From Acidimicrobiia bacterium (lineage in GTDB: Bacteria; Actinomycetota; Acidimicrobiia; IMCC26256; BP-133), in the NCBI GenBank assembly GCA_025934385.1, contig JAICYE010000002.1, forward strand, positions 1-19,891: a stretch of 19,891 nucleotides of DNA, written 5' to 3'. Below, one piece after another: positions 1 through 7,817 of this stretch. Numbering within the stretch: the stretch's first letter is position 1; every line of letters starts with the position of its first letter. The position numbers were made by a program, and so were the translations under genes. The notes under the pieces were generated by a model. That model was given only the letters and a program-made list of their open reading frames with translations. It was not told the DNA's origin and did not search any database.

Positions 1-141
1 GAGATGCTGCGGGCGGAGAGCGAGCGCCGCCGCCGGCTGAGCAGCGCCAACCGGCGCTACCGCGACCAGGACATGACCGCCCGGGGCCAGCACCTCGACG
101 CGAAGGAGCAGGCGCTGCGGCAAGGCAAACGGGAACTCGAC
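1..141. repeat. Terminal direct repeat, left copy (circular closure)
   Basis: These 141 bases are identical to the last 141 bases of the window (19751-19891). Both copies lie in the same reading frame of the same gene, so joining the ends restores one uninterrupted coding sequence. This is what an assembler produces from a circular molecule, and the length equals a commonly used maximum k-mer. A genuine short terminal redundancy of a linear phage genome is less likely but not excluded. Confidence 0.93.
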
Positions 142-393
142 GCCCAGCGGCGGCGTCTCCAGGAGGACCAGGCGCTCAACGCGGCCGAGTTCGCCCGCCT
201 GGAGGCCCTCGAGCGCGCCCGGAACGGCCCACGGGACGATGTGGCCGCACCCGCCGCCGCCGAGCCGCAGACGCCCGTGTACCGGCCTCTCCCGGTCGAT
301 CCGCCGAAGCCGCCGGGGATGTGCCTGCGGGAGAAGTGCGACGAGCAGGCCGCCGACGGCAGCCGGCTGTGCGCCAGCCACCAGTGGAGCTGA
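1..393 (+). CDS. XRE-family regulator, C-terminal part (continues from 19262 across the junction)
   Basis: This is the C-terminal part of the regulator that begins at 19262. After closing the circle the gene is 882 nt, 293 residues. The part seen here is a long, highly charged Arg/Glu/Gln-rich helix (about residues 135-225 of the whole protein) that should form a coiled coil. It is followed by a Pro/Ala linker and a tail with Cys-x4-Cys-x10-Cys-x2-His spacing (MCLREKC ... LCASH), which suggests a small zinc knuckle. The stop is 3 nt from the end of the convergent recombinase gene. The HTH domain is at the other window end. An ATG at position 4 could be mistaken for the start, but it is internal to the full gene. 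Confidence 0.85.
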   Translation, partial: EMLRAESERRRRLSSANRRYRDQDMTARGQHLDAKEQALRQGKRELDAQRRRLQEDQALNAAEFARLEALERARNGPRDDVAAPAAAEPQTPVYRPLPVDPPKPPGMCLREKCDEQAADGSRLCASHQWS

Positions 394-396
394 GCG

Positions 397-1071
397 CTAC
401 CGCTGCCCGGTGGCCACCGCCCGCACGCTGGAGGGATACCAGCGGCTCCCGCCCTGCCCGGTCGGCACGCTCTCGTCGTTCAGCTGGCGGGCGATGGCCG
501 ACAGGCCGGCGCCCTCCAGGCGCATGGCGACGATCCGGGCCTTCACGGCCGGGTCGAGCGTCGACCGCCGGCCGGTGTGGACCCCCTGGGCCCGCTTGGC
601 CGTGAGGGCGTCCTTGGTCCGCTGGCCGATCAGGCGGCGCTCGTACTGAGCGAAGGTGGCCATCACGTTGGCCATCATCTCGCCGCCCGGTGTGGTCGTG
701 TCGACGGCCAGGTCGAGGATGACCAGCGCCCACCCTTCCCGGCGGGCCCGCTCCATGAGGGCGGCGAAGTCGAGGAGGGAGCGGGACAGGCGGTCGAGCT
801 TCGACACGACGAGGATCCCGGCCTGCCCGGCGGCGAGTTCCTCGAGGGCCTGGGCGATCCCGGGCCGGCGGAGGTCCTTGGCCGAGTAGCCCTCGTCGGA
901 GATCCACTCGACGTCGTCCCAGCCGCGCCGGGCGGCCTCGGCCTCGATGGCGCTGCGCTGGGCGTCGAGGCCGGCGCCGGAGTTCGACTGCTCCTCGGTG
1001 CTGACGCGCCGGTAGGCGATCACGGCCGACGACGGGGCCGTCGAGCGGCGGGGGCGGCGGGCGCTGGCCAT
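397..1071 (-). CDS. Small serine recombinase (resolvase/invertase family)
   Basis: 224 residues. The N-terminal catalytic domain carries AYRRVSTEEQ with the nucleophilic serine at about Ser24, then LVVSKLDRLSRSL (conserved Arg-containing motif) and GEMMANVMATFAQYERRLI leading into the long dimerisation helix E. After VHTGRR a C-terminal helix-turn-helix (about residues 178-220) binds DNA. These are the standard parts of the resolvase/invertase family, which cuts and rejoins DNA through a 5'-phosphoserine link. The ATG overlaps the upstream stop as TGATG, so it is translationally coupled to the 94-residue gene. The first ~15 residues are basic and poorly conserved-looking, so a slightly later start is possible. 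The likely role is resolution of multimers or DNA inversion at a site near 1360-1410. It is a different class from the large recombinase at 12638. Confidence 0.9.
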   Translation of the reverse strand: MASARRPRRSTAPSSAVIAYRRVSTEEQSNSGAGLDAQRSAIEAEAARRGWDDVEWISDEGYSAKDLRRPGIAQALEELAAGQAGILVVSKLDRLSRSLLDFAALMERARREGWALVILDLAVDTTTPGGEMMANVMATFAQYERRLIGQRTKDALTAKRAQGVHTGRRSTLDPAVKARIVAMRLEGAGLSAIARQLNDESVPTGQGGSRWYPSSVRAVATGQR

Positions 1072-1355
1072 CAGCGGGACACCAGACCGTCGCGCTCGGC
1101 CATGCCGCCTTCGGTGGCCGCGTAGTGGGCGGAGAAGGCGTCGACCTTCGCCGCCCGGATGATGGAGCGCAGGGCCTCCATCGAGGCACCGGAGAGCCCC
1201 GCCCCGTCGGTCAGGAAGTCGATCTCGGCGTCCGAGAGCGAAGCGGCGGCGTCGGCCACCTCGCCGGGCGTGGGGATGATGGCGGCGGTTCCGCAGCGGG
1301 GGCAGTAGTCGGCCTCGTAGGAGGGGTGAGTCGAGCAGCGGTTCGTCGTGGTCAT
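1071..1355 (-). CDS. Small Cys-containing protein upstream of the recombinase
   Basis: 94 residues; function not recognised. The N-terminus (MTTTNRCSTHPSYEADYCPRC) places Cys/His pairs as in a short zinc-binding ribbon (C7, H10, C18, C21). The rest is an acidic helical region without clear motifs. It is the first gene of a two-gene operon with the serine recombinase; stop and start overlap. The ATG at 1355 lies 6 nt after a good -10 hexamer, so the mRNA is probably leaderless. A cofactor or accessory DNA-binding role for the recombinase is inference from position only. Confidence 0.7.
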   Translation of the reverse strand: MTTTNRCSTHPSYEADYCPRCGTAAIIPTPGEVADAAASLSDAEIDFLTDGAGLSGASMEALRSIIRAAKVDAFSAHYAATEGGMAERDGLVSR

Positions 1356-1361
1356 GGCTCT

Positions 1362-1391
1362 ATCTTACAGCAAGTGACCGGTTGCTGTAAA
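1362..1391 (-). promoter_or_regulatory. Promoter of the recombinase operon
   Basis: Read on the minus strand: a -35 box TTTACA (1386-1391), an 18-nt spacer and a -10 box TAAGAT (1362-1367). The ATG of the first gene follows after 6 nt. This fits a housekeeping sigma-70-type promoter with a transcript starting at or next to the ATG (leaderless). The spacer is filled by the inverted repeat described separately. Confidence 0.7.
1365..1390. repeat. Perfect inverted repeat overlapping the recombinase promoter (operator or recombination sub-site)
   Basis: TTACAGCAA - 8 nt - TTGCTGTAA, with 9-bp arms and no mismatch. It runs from within the -35 box to within the -10 box of the recombinase operon promoter. 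A dimeric protein bound here would block RNA polymerase. Small serine resolvases often bind dyad sub-sites just upstream of their own gene and repress themselves, so it may be both operator and part of a res site. Which protein binds cannot be told. Confidence 0.75.
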
Positions 1392-1409
1392 CCGTTATCC
1401 CATAACGGT
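1391..1409. repeat. Second perfect inverted repeat beside the recombinase promoter
   Basis: ACCGTTAT - CCC - ATAACGGT, with 8-bp arms and a 3-nt spacer. It directly abuts the 1365-1390 dyad. Its sequence differs from the first dyad, so it is probably recognised by a different protein or is a distinct sub-site. It lies immediately upstream of the -35 box. Confidence 0.65.
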
Positions 1410-1652
1410 CCTCACCCGCGAGAGCTATGCCCGAGACGCTCCTTCCGCGCTCATGGTGTACTCCGCGCCGGATCGCCCGTCCGTCCGGTTCGTTCCAGGC
1501 CGACGGCGCGATTCGGACCCCGTCGCGGCAGAGGTGGCCACAGCCCGATCTCTGCCCGCGGGCGGCCCGGCGGCTGCTGAAGGTCGGTTCCCCTCGACGC
1601 CCGGCCGCGGGCCCGCTCGCCGCACCGGCCCGGTGCGCGACCAGCGTCGGAT
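1410..1652. other. Non-coding stretch between recombinase promoter and small gene
   Basis: Open frames exist on both strands but give low-complexity Arg/Pro/Ala peptides typical of chance frames in G+C-rich DNA. I see no ribosome site, tRNA or clear repeat here. It could hold recombination-site accessory sequences next to the two dyads, but nothing in it shows that directly. Confidence 0.4.
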
Positions 1653-1838
1653 CTAGCGGCTCGAGGTCCGCGCCCGGCGCCCGCCGACCGCCTCCAGCGC
1701 TACCGCCGCACCCTCGAGCCGGCGCAACAGCGCCACACCGTGGGTCCCGCCCGCCTCGAGCTCGCCCCGCTCCACCGCCTCGAGGACCCGCCGTATCAGG
1801 GTCCCCGCCTCGGCCTCCACGCTCTGTGCTCGCTTCAC
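1653..1838 (-). CDS. Small acidic/helical hypothetical protein
   Basis: 61 residues starting VKRAQSVEAEAGTLIRRVLE. It begins at a GTG with a strong ribosome site (GGAGGG, 8 nt upstream), which is the main reason to call it. The composition is well-balanced helical (Glu, Leu, Val, Arg), unlike the Arg/Pro chance frames around it. No domain is recognised. Size and shape would suit a small regulator or antitoxin-like helical protein, but there is no motif to support that and no partner gene next to it. Confidence 0.6.
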   Translation of the reverse strand: MKRAQSVEAEAGTLIRRVLEAVERGELEAGGTHGVALLRRLEGAAVALEAVGGRRARTSSR

Positions 1839-2111
1839 CGGCGTCGCCCTCCGATCAACGCTCGAGCCCGAACTCAGCCTGCGCCGCTGCGCTCCAGCCG
1901 CCGAACTCCAGCATGCACCCGGCCAAGCGAGATTGACCGGGCATGTGCCCGAAGGGGGTGGCCGCTCCTTGTGGCATACCCCAACCCCCGGAGTGTCAGA
2001 TAACCCACCGCAATGTCAGGGAGCGGTTCGCGGTTGGTGACCGCCGGTCGAATTCCGTTGTGGCGTAAGGGGATTCTACTGTGCGGGGCCGGGGAGGATC
2101 GGGCGGCGGCG
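1839..2111. other. Intergenic region between divergent small genes
   Basis: No convincing gene. It should contain divergent promoters for the 61-residue gene (minus) and the HTH gene (plus). A plus-strand TACTGT near 2078 resembles a -10 box, with a weak TTCCGT about 18 nt upstream. A short inverted repeat GCGGT-5 nt-ACCGC sits at 2030-2044. Confidence 0.35.
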
Positions 2112-2414
2112 GTGTGGAATGGGTGGGTCGTGGATGACCGTTCGTTCGCCCTGCTGCTGTCGGTGGACCGGGCGCGCCTCGGTCTGTCCCGGGCGGACCT
2201 GGCCGGCGGGGCGGGGGTGACCGAGGCGATGGTGGCGGCCTTCGAGGAGGGGGCGGCGCTGCCGGCGCCGGTGGTGCTGGCTGCGCTGGCGGCGGTTCTC
2301 GGCTGGTCCGAGGGGGAGACGGCCCCGCTGGCCGCGCAGCTCGACCGGAGGGTGCGGGCGGTGCGGCGCAAAGGTGGGCCACGCTCTGCGCAGAACGGCC
2401 ATGCAGCGGGCTGA
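2112..2414 (+). CDS. Small helix-turn-helix (XRE-like) DNA-binding protein
   Basis: About 100 residues from GTG 2112. The core LLLSVDRARLGLSRADLA, then GAGVTEAMVAAFEEG and ALPAPVVLAALAAVLGW, follows the five-helix pattern of XRE/Cro-type HTH domains (helices 2-3 around LSRADLAGGAGVTEAMV). The C-terminal tail is basic. A GGGGAGG at 2091-2097 lies 14 nt before GTG 2112, longer than ideal. GTG 2130 or an in-frame ATG at 2013 are alternative starts; the ATG would add 33 residues lacking domain-like sequence. It sits immediately upstream of the virion-protein cassette and may control it, which is inference. Confidence 0.65.
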   Translation: MWNGWVVDDRSFALLLSVDRARLGLSRADLAGGAGVTEAMVAAFEEGAALPAPVVLAALAAVLGWSEGETAPLAAQLDRRVRAVRRKGGPRSAQNGHAAG

Positions 2415-2512
2415 CCGCTGGACATTCTGCGCTACTGTTGGCCCGGTTTGTGGTCTTCTCGCCGGACCGGGGGGTGCCGTGGGCCGCAGCACCGGGGAGC
2501 GGAGGGCGGCCG

Positions 2513-5500
2513 GTGCCGATCACCGGTAGCTGGGCGGATCAGCTGGCGGCGGTGCAGCAGCGCCAGACCTACGACGCCCGGCTGTCCTCGGCGGCGCGGA
2601 ACCCGAACACGAACGCCACGGTGGCGGCCGGCGTGGTCGCCCAGGGCCAGGCCTACCCGTGGATGACGCCGCAGACGGCCTACGCCCTGGCCGCCAACGG
2701 CAACCAGCCCGGCGACGCCCTGTCGCAGGCGGTGGCGACGGCGGCGCTGAACAAGAAGGGCGGCGGGTTCTGGCATGCGTTCGGCCACGTCGTCACGGCG
2801 CCGGTGCGGGCGGTGGCGTCGTCGGCGACGAGGGCCGCCACCGACGTCGCCGGAGCGCTGAAGCCGCTGTCGCGGGATGTGTTCACGGCGGCGGAGACGC
2901 CGCTGCAGGTCGCCTACGGGGCGTTGCGGGACGTGGCCGCCGTCGGTGGGGACGTCGTCGGGGGGATCGCCGCCGGGGCGGCCACCGGAGCGGCGGGGGC
3001 CGGCATCGCCGGCGGGACATTGGGCACGATCGTGCCGGGGCTGGGGAACCTGGTCGGCGCCATCGGCGGCGCGGCGGGCGGGGCGGTGGTCGGCGGGATC
3101 GCCGGCGGTGTGGCGGGGGCGGCGGCCCAGGCCAAGGGCGTCGAGGTGAAAGGGAAGGTCGTCAATCCGCTGGAGCAGTCGACCGGCGGCCTGGCCCTCG
3201 AGCAACTCGTCGCCGGGAAGAAGGTCGACCTCGGGTCGGGGTTCCTGCCCGGCGGGGCCATCCGGGCCGCCCAGGTGAAGAACGCCCAGGACGCCGCCAG
3301 CATCGACGGTCACGCCCTGACGCCGGGGCGGATGCTGGCGTCGGGCCTGTTCCGTCCCGGCACCACGCCCTACAACCTCATGTCGGGTGTGGCTGACGCC
3401 ATCGACACCTTCAAGCTCGACCCGACGATCTACGCCCTGAAGGATGTGGGGGCGGCCCGGGAGGCGGCCGGCGTCATTCCGGGGGCGGCCGAGGTGAAGA
3501 CGGCCGGGCCGCTGTCGAGGGCGCTGTCGGCGAGGGCGGGCCTCCTCGACGCGTCGGATCCGGCGGTGAACCTCGACAAGGCCCGCCGGTTCCTCACTTC
3601 CGACGGGGCGGCGCAGCGGTTCGTCGACAAGGTGGCGGCCACCGACTCCGCCAGCGAGATCCGGGCGGCGTCGAAAGGGAAGATCCCGGCCCAGGTCGCC
3701 AACCAGCTCGCCGCCGCCACCGACCGCCAGGACATCGTCGACGTGCTCCTCAACGGGGTGACCGGCGGCGACCTGAAGGAGAAGGCGGCGGTGCGGGCCG
3801 GCCGGTCCCTGACGTCGACGCTGCAGACGTTCCGTCCCGCCGCCCGGCTGGCCGGGGCCATGGACCGCCTCGGCTCCGTCCTCCCCGAGCACTCCGTGGA
3901 TCTCCTCGACGTCGACAAGCCCGGCGGGGCGTTCAAGCTCGACAGCGCCGTCGACCAGGCCGAGAACTGGATGAAGCAGGTGCGCATCCCGGCCGGGCAG
4001 CGGGGGCCGATCCTCGACCGGCTCATGCGCACCACCACCGCCGCCGAGGCGAAGGACGTGCTGACCGGCATGGTCGACGACACGTTCCGTCAGCGGCTCC
4101 TCGACCTCGGCAACGACCCCGCCGACGTGAACCGGCTCCTCGGCACCGCCCGGGGCGACACCGGCCTCGTCATGAGCCAGGCCCACACCGAGGTCGCCAA
4201 CGACGTGGCCCAGAAGGCGGTGCGGGTCGGCGACCAGCTCCTCCCCCTCGACCCGCCCGACCAGGTGGCCGAGCAGGCGGCGGCCCACTTCCAGTTCCCG
4301 CAGCCGAAGGCGATGCGGGAGCTGTCGCGCATGTCGACGGGCAACCCGGCGCTGCGGGCGCTCTACACCTCGAGGCCGTGGCAGGAGTCGGTCAACGCCG
4401 CCGAGTGGGGAATGCAGAAATGGAAGGTGGGGGCGGTCGCCCGGCTGGCGTTCATCCCCCGCACCCTCGGGATGGAGACCGCCAAGGCCGCCGCCCACGG
4501 TCTGGAGACCAGCCTGTCCGATCCCGGCTCGCTGGTCCGCATGGCCTTCGACGCCTCGCAGCGGCCGCAGTACTGGGAGGGCCTCACCGAAGGGACGCCG
4601 CTGTCGCAGGCGGAGACGTGGCTGAAGGTGGCCGCCTCCCGGGCGTCGCACCTGACGCCGGACGATCTGGCGCCGTTCCAGCAGGTGCTGCGCCCCGGCG
4701 ACGAAGGCTTCGCCAAGGCGTGGTCGGCCCGTGTGGCCGAACTCCACGCCGACCCGCTCGCCCGCTCCGTCGCCCAGCAGGGATATGCGGCCACCGCCGA
4801 CTCGTTCTGGGGTGGCGACCTGGCCGCCGAACGGCAGCGGATCGCCGTCGAGGCGAAGAAACCGGAGCTGCTCAACTCCCGCCGGGCCGCCGACTCCTGG
4901 ATCAACGACACGGTCGGCTCCCACCTCCAGGCCCTCACCGCCGACAACCCGGATCTGATGCGGGCCGTGGGCACCGGGAAGGTGCTGGGGATCGACCTGC
5001 TGGCGTCGCATCCCGACGGGTTCGTCAACCCCGAGGTGGAGAAGGCGTTCGCCGGCCTGGTCCGTGACCCGGCCATCGAGGTCCCCGGGGCGGTGCCGGG
5101 GGCGAAGCCGGTGACGGCCATCGACCCCGACTACGGCCACAAGGTCAGCCGCATGACCCAGTGGCTGTACGGCACGGTCGGGAAGGGCACCGACTTCCTC
5201 ACCCGCATGCCGGCCTACAACGAGCTGTTCTGGCGCAACGTCGCCGACCACGCCGCCATGCTCGACACCGACGGCACCGAAGCGCTCCGGGCCCGCCTCG
5301 CCTCCGATTCGCCGCTGGTCAGGATCCCCGACGCCGAGAGGGCCCGCCTCGAAGCCGCCGTCGCCAAGCCCACGGCCGGCGCCGGCCGGATCGGCATCGA
5401 CCACCTCGACGACCTCGCCCACCACCGGGCCATGGACGGGATACGGGACATGACCATCCAGCTGTCCCGCAAGACGGGCTGGCAGGACTCGGCCCGGCTG

Positions 5501-6967
5501 ATCTCCCCCTTCGCCAAGCACTGGCAGCAGGAGATCAGCCAGTGGGTGCGGATCGCCACCGACCATCCCGACGCCTTCCGCAAAGCCGACATGATCGTGC
5601 AGGGGGCGCAGGGCTCCGGGTTCTTCCGCAAGGACGACACCGGCCAGTGGGTGTTCACCTACCCCGGCTCGAACCTGGTGTCGAAGGTGCTGACCGGCAC
5701 GCCGTTCCCGGTCACCGGCAAAGCCGCCGGCCTGGCGTCGATCACCACCGACATGCTCCCGAGCTTCGGGCCCCTGGTGTCGATCCCGGCGGCGAAGATC
5801 CTCCCCAACAAGCCGGAGTACGACGACGTCCGCAACTTCATCGCCCCCTACGGCGACCCCACCGCCCAGGGTGTGGTCAACGCCGTGTTGCCGTCGTGGG
5901 CGAAGACGGTGCGCGACGCTTTGGCAGACCCGAAGCAGGACAGCGAAACGGGCAATGTCACCATGCAGGTGGCCCGCTACCTGGTGTCGACCGGGAAGTA
6001 CTCGACCGACACCCCCGAGGCGCAGGCCGAGCTCCTCAAGGAGGCCGGCAGCCGGGCCAAGAAACTGCTGACCCTGCAGGCCATCGGCAAGTTCGTGCTG
6101 CCGTCATCCCCGAAGCTGCAACCCATGGCGGAAGACAAAGACGGTCGCACCGTGGTGGCCAAGCTGCTGTCCAACGATCTCAACAAGATGCGCGACGCCA
6201 ACTACGACACGGCGACGGAGAACTTCCTGGACAAGTACGGCGACGGGGCGATGCTGTTCCTGCAGTCGGCGACACGGCCGGTGATCCCGGGGGCGGCGAG
6301 CACGAAGGAGCAGGAGGACTTCGTCCGCTCCAACCCCGACGTGGCCGAGAACTACCCGGACATCGCCGCCTTCTTCGCCCCCCAGGGCGGGCAGACCCCC
6401 GACTACAACGCCGTCACCCGCCAGCTCCACGCCGGGCAGCGCCAGCAGCTGACCCCGGCCCAGCAGGTGGCCCTGGCCAACGACCAGGTCGGCAACATGA
6501 TCTTCTACACCGCGAAAGCGAAGCTCGGTCCCCGTCCGTCCACCGCCCAGCAGGCGTGGCTGGCCAACGTGAAGACGGCGCTGATGGCCGCCTACCCCGG
6601 GTTCAACGCGATCGTCTCCGGGTTGGCCGCCCGTCCGGTCGACGACCCGAACAACGTGTCCGACGTGCTGGTGCCGGAGATGCGCCGGGCCGTCGCCGAC
6701 CCGAAGCTGGCCGACAGCGACACCGGAAAGGCCCTGTCGACGTACCTGGCGGCGCGGGACAAGGTCGACGCCACCGCCCAGGCGCGGGGCCTCAAGGCGG
6801 GGTCGTTCAGCCAGGCGGCCTCGGCGTCGGATCTGCGGGCCTGGCTGCGGGCGCTCGCCACCGTCCTCGGCCAGGACAACGCCGGTTTTCAACTCCTGTT
6901 CGACAGAGTGCTCGACCGTGAGCTCCGCACCGACACCGAGCCGACCCCGGCTCCGGCGAGCGCCTAG
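2513..6967 (+). CDS. Giant phage-like internal virion / DNA-ejection protein (putative)
   Basis: About 1,484 residues from GTG 2513, chosen because GGAGGG lies 6 nt upstream. The open frame reaches back to a TTG at 2438, but that extension looks non-coding. Residues ~1-100 are polar and mention-worthy for QTAYALAANGN. Residues ~136-208 form a long Gly/Ala-rich hydrophobic stretch (such as GGIAAGAATGAAGAGIAGG) that could insert in membranes. The remainder is helical. The C-terminal third has features I associate with very large internal proteins of actinobacterial phages: WLYGTVGKGTDFLTRMPAY, LPSFGPLVSIPAAKILPNKP, FLDKYGDGAMLFL, then a VRSNPDVAENYPDIAAFF stretch. No peptidase, lysozyme or ATPase motif was seen. 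A tape-measure or 'polyvalent' conjugative/phage protein are alternatives. The stop overlaps the ribosome site of the next gene. Confidence 0.6.
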   Translation: MPITGSWADQLAAVQQRQTYDARLSSAARNPNTNATVAAGVVAQGQAYPWMTPQTAYALAANGNQPGDALSQAVATAALNKKGGGFWHAFGHVVTAPVRAVASSATRAATDVAGALKPLSRDVFTAAETPLQVAYGALRDVAAVGGDVVGGIAAGAATGAAGAGIAGGTLGTIVPGLGNLVGAIGGAAGGAVVGGIAGGVAGAAAQAKGVEVKGKVVNPLEQSTGGLALEQLVAGKKVDLGSGFLPGGAIRAAQVKNAQDAASIDGHALTPGRMLASGLFRPGTTPYNLMSGVADAIDTFKLDPTIYALKDVGAAREAAGVIPGAAEVKTAGPLSRALSARAGLLDASDPAVNLDKARRFLTSDGAAQRFVDKVAATDSASEIRAASKGKIPAQVANQLAAATDRQDIVDVLLNGVTGGDLKEKAAVRAGRSLTSTLQTFRPAARLAGAMDRLGSVLPEHSVDLLDVDKPGGAFKLDSAVDQAENWMKQVRIPAGQRGPILDRLMRTTTAAEAKDVLTGMVDDTFRQRLLDLGNDPADVNRLLGTARGDTGLVMSQAHTEVANDVAQKAVRVGDQLLPLDPPDQVAEQAAAHFQFPQPKAMRELSRMSTGNPALRALYTSRPWQESVNAAEWGMQKWKVGAVARLAFIPRTLGMETAKAAAHGLETSLSDPGSLVRMAFDASQRPQYWEGLTEGTPLSQAETWLKVAASRASHLTPDDLAPFQQVLRPGDEGFAKAWSARVAELHADPLARSVAQQGYAATADSFWGGDLAAERQRIAVEAKKPELLNSRRAADSWINDTVGSHLQALTADNPDLMRAVGTGKVLGIDLLASHPDGFVNPEVEKAFAGLVRDPAIEVPGAVPGAKPVTAIDPDYGHKVSRMTQWLYGTVGKGTDFLTRMPAYNELFWRNVADHAAMLDTDGTEALRARLASDSPLVRIPDAERARLEAAVAKPTAGAGRIGIDHLDDLAHHRAMDGIRDMTIQLSRKTGWQDSARLISPFAKHWQQEISQWVRIATDHPDAFRKADMIVQGAQGSGFFRKDDTGQWVFTYPGSNLVSKVLTGTPFPVTGKAAGLASITTDMLPSFGPLVSIPAAKILPNKPEYDDVRNFIAPYGDPTAQGVVNAVLPSWAKTVRDALADPKQDSETGNVTMQVARYLVSTGKYSTDTPEAQAELLKEAGSRAKKLLTLQAIGKFVLPSSPKLQPMAEDKDGRTVVAKLLSNDLNKMRDANYDTATENFLDKYGDGAMLFLQSATRPVIPGAASTKEQEDFVRSNPDVAENYPDIAAFFAPQGGQTPDYNAVTRQLHAGQRQQLTPAQQVALANDQVGNMIFYTAKAKLGPRPSTAQQAWLANVKTALMAAYPGFNAIVSGLAARPVDDPNNVSDVLVPEMRRAVADPKLADSDTGKALSTYLAARDKVDATAQARGLKAGSFSQAASASDLRAWLRALATVLGQDNAGFQLLFDRVLDRELRTDTEPTPAPASA

Positions 6968-6975
6968 GAGGAACG

Positions 6976-7812
6976 ATGGCCACACCCCCCCAGCCGGCGC
7001 CCCAGGACAACGCCCTGGCGAGCGCCAACGCCATGCTGGCCGCCGGCCCGCCGCCGGCCGGGCCCGGGGCGGGGACCACCGACTTCATCGGCCTGCCGGC
7101 CAACACCGCCGACCCGGGCGCGGTCGTCGCCGCCGACCAGGCCGCCCAGGCCGTCTGGGCCCAGGGCCATCACGCCGCCGCCTACGCCAACGGTGCGGAG
7201 ATGCTGCCGGTGCTGCAGTCCTGGCCGGTGACCGACATCGACGCCCTCCAGGACCGCCTGGTCAACAGCGGCCTGCTGGCCAACACCGACTACCGGCGGG
7301 GGGTGTGGGACGACGCCTCCCAGAAAGCGTTCGCCCAGGTGCTGGGCCTGGCCAACAACATGGGCAACCCGTGGCAGGACGCCCTGTCCGCCTACGAGAA
7401 CGGCGCCCCGATGCAGTGGGACCCGAAGAGCGGCACCTACGTGAAGGGGACGCCGGGCACGGCCCGCACGAACGCCCCGGTGATCACCCGCTTCACCTCC
7501 CCCGACGATCTGGCCACGACGGCGCAGGAGGTGGCCACCCAGAAACTCGGCCGCACCTTCACGCCGGCCGAGCTGCAGCGCTTCGTCGCCTCGTACCACA
7601 ACCTCGAGCAGGGCGAGTCGGCCGGGGCCGGCGCCGCGGCGGCCGGAGGCGGCTACACCGCCGCACCCAGTCCGCAGGCGGCCGCCGAGACGTTCGCCCA
7701 GCAGGCCGATCCCACGGCGTACACCGGGGAGAAGTTCCTGGCCATGGCCAACCACATCAACGACCTCATCGCCGGTCCCCAGCTGGCCACCACGAAACCG
7801 ATGGCGGTCTGA
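6976..7812 (+). CDS. Putative virion-associated protein, partner of the giant protein
   Basis: 278 residues, ATG with AGGAGG (6966-6971) that includes the upstream stop codon, so translation is coupled to the giant gene. There is a Pro/Ala/Gly-rich N-terminus. Around residues 76-126 a repeat-like unit (DALQDRLVNSGLL ... GVWDDASQKAFAQVLGLAN) resembles the 'two-helix plus Asp-Asp' unit seen in structural proteins next to ejection proteins in actinophages. Around residues 180-207, KLGRTFTPAELQRFVASYHN is a second recognisable phage-type motif. The C-terminus is low in complexity. Function is inferred from these resemblances and from its position; no enzyme motif is visible. Confidence 0.55.
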   Translation: MATPPQPAPQDNALASANAMLAAGPPPAGPGAGTTDFIGLPANTADPGAVVAADQAAQAVWAQGHHAAAYANGAEMLPVLQSWPVTDIDALQDRLVNSGLLANTDYRRGVWDDASQKAFAQVLGLANNMGNPWQDALSAYENGAPMQWDPKSGTYVKGTPGTARTNAPVITRFTSPDDLATTAQEVATQKLGRTFTPAELQRFVASYHNLEQGESAGAGAAAAGGGYTAAPSPQAAAETFAQQADPTAYTGEKFLAMANHINDLIAGPQLATTKPMAV

Positions 7813-7817
7813 CGCCG

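Noticed and set aside
1470..1560. Possible tRNA-like T-arm (GGTTCGTTCCAGG)
   Set aside because: No matching acceptor or anticodon arms can be folded around it. Resemblance is limited to a few bases.
1427..1936. Plus-strand frame of 169 codons in the spacer
   Set aside because: Arg/Pro/Ser-rich chance sequence without ribosome site. It overlaps the better supported 61-residue minus-strand gene.
2438..2512. TTG start adding 25 residues to the giant protein
   Set aside because: No ribosome site at 2438, whereas GTG 2513 has GGAGGG at 6 nt. The extension does not look like protein sequence. Not excluded.
2432..5566. Very long minus-strand open frame (over 1,000 codons) opposite the giant gene
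   Set aside because: It is the G+C-driven shadow of the plus-strand gene. The product is monotonous Gly/Arg/Val/Asp-rich with no domain, while the plus strand gives balanced protein with good ribosome sites.
6918..7817. Upstream extension of the 133-residue gene (frame open to 6918)
   Set aside because: It runs inside two better supported genes and has shadow composition. GTG 7818 gives a compact protein directly after the previous stop.
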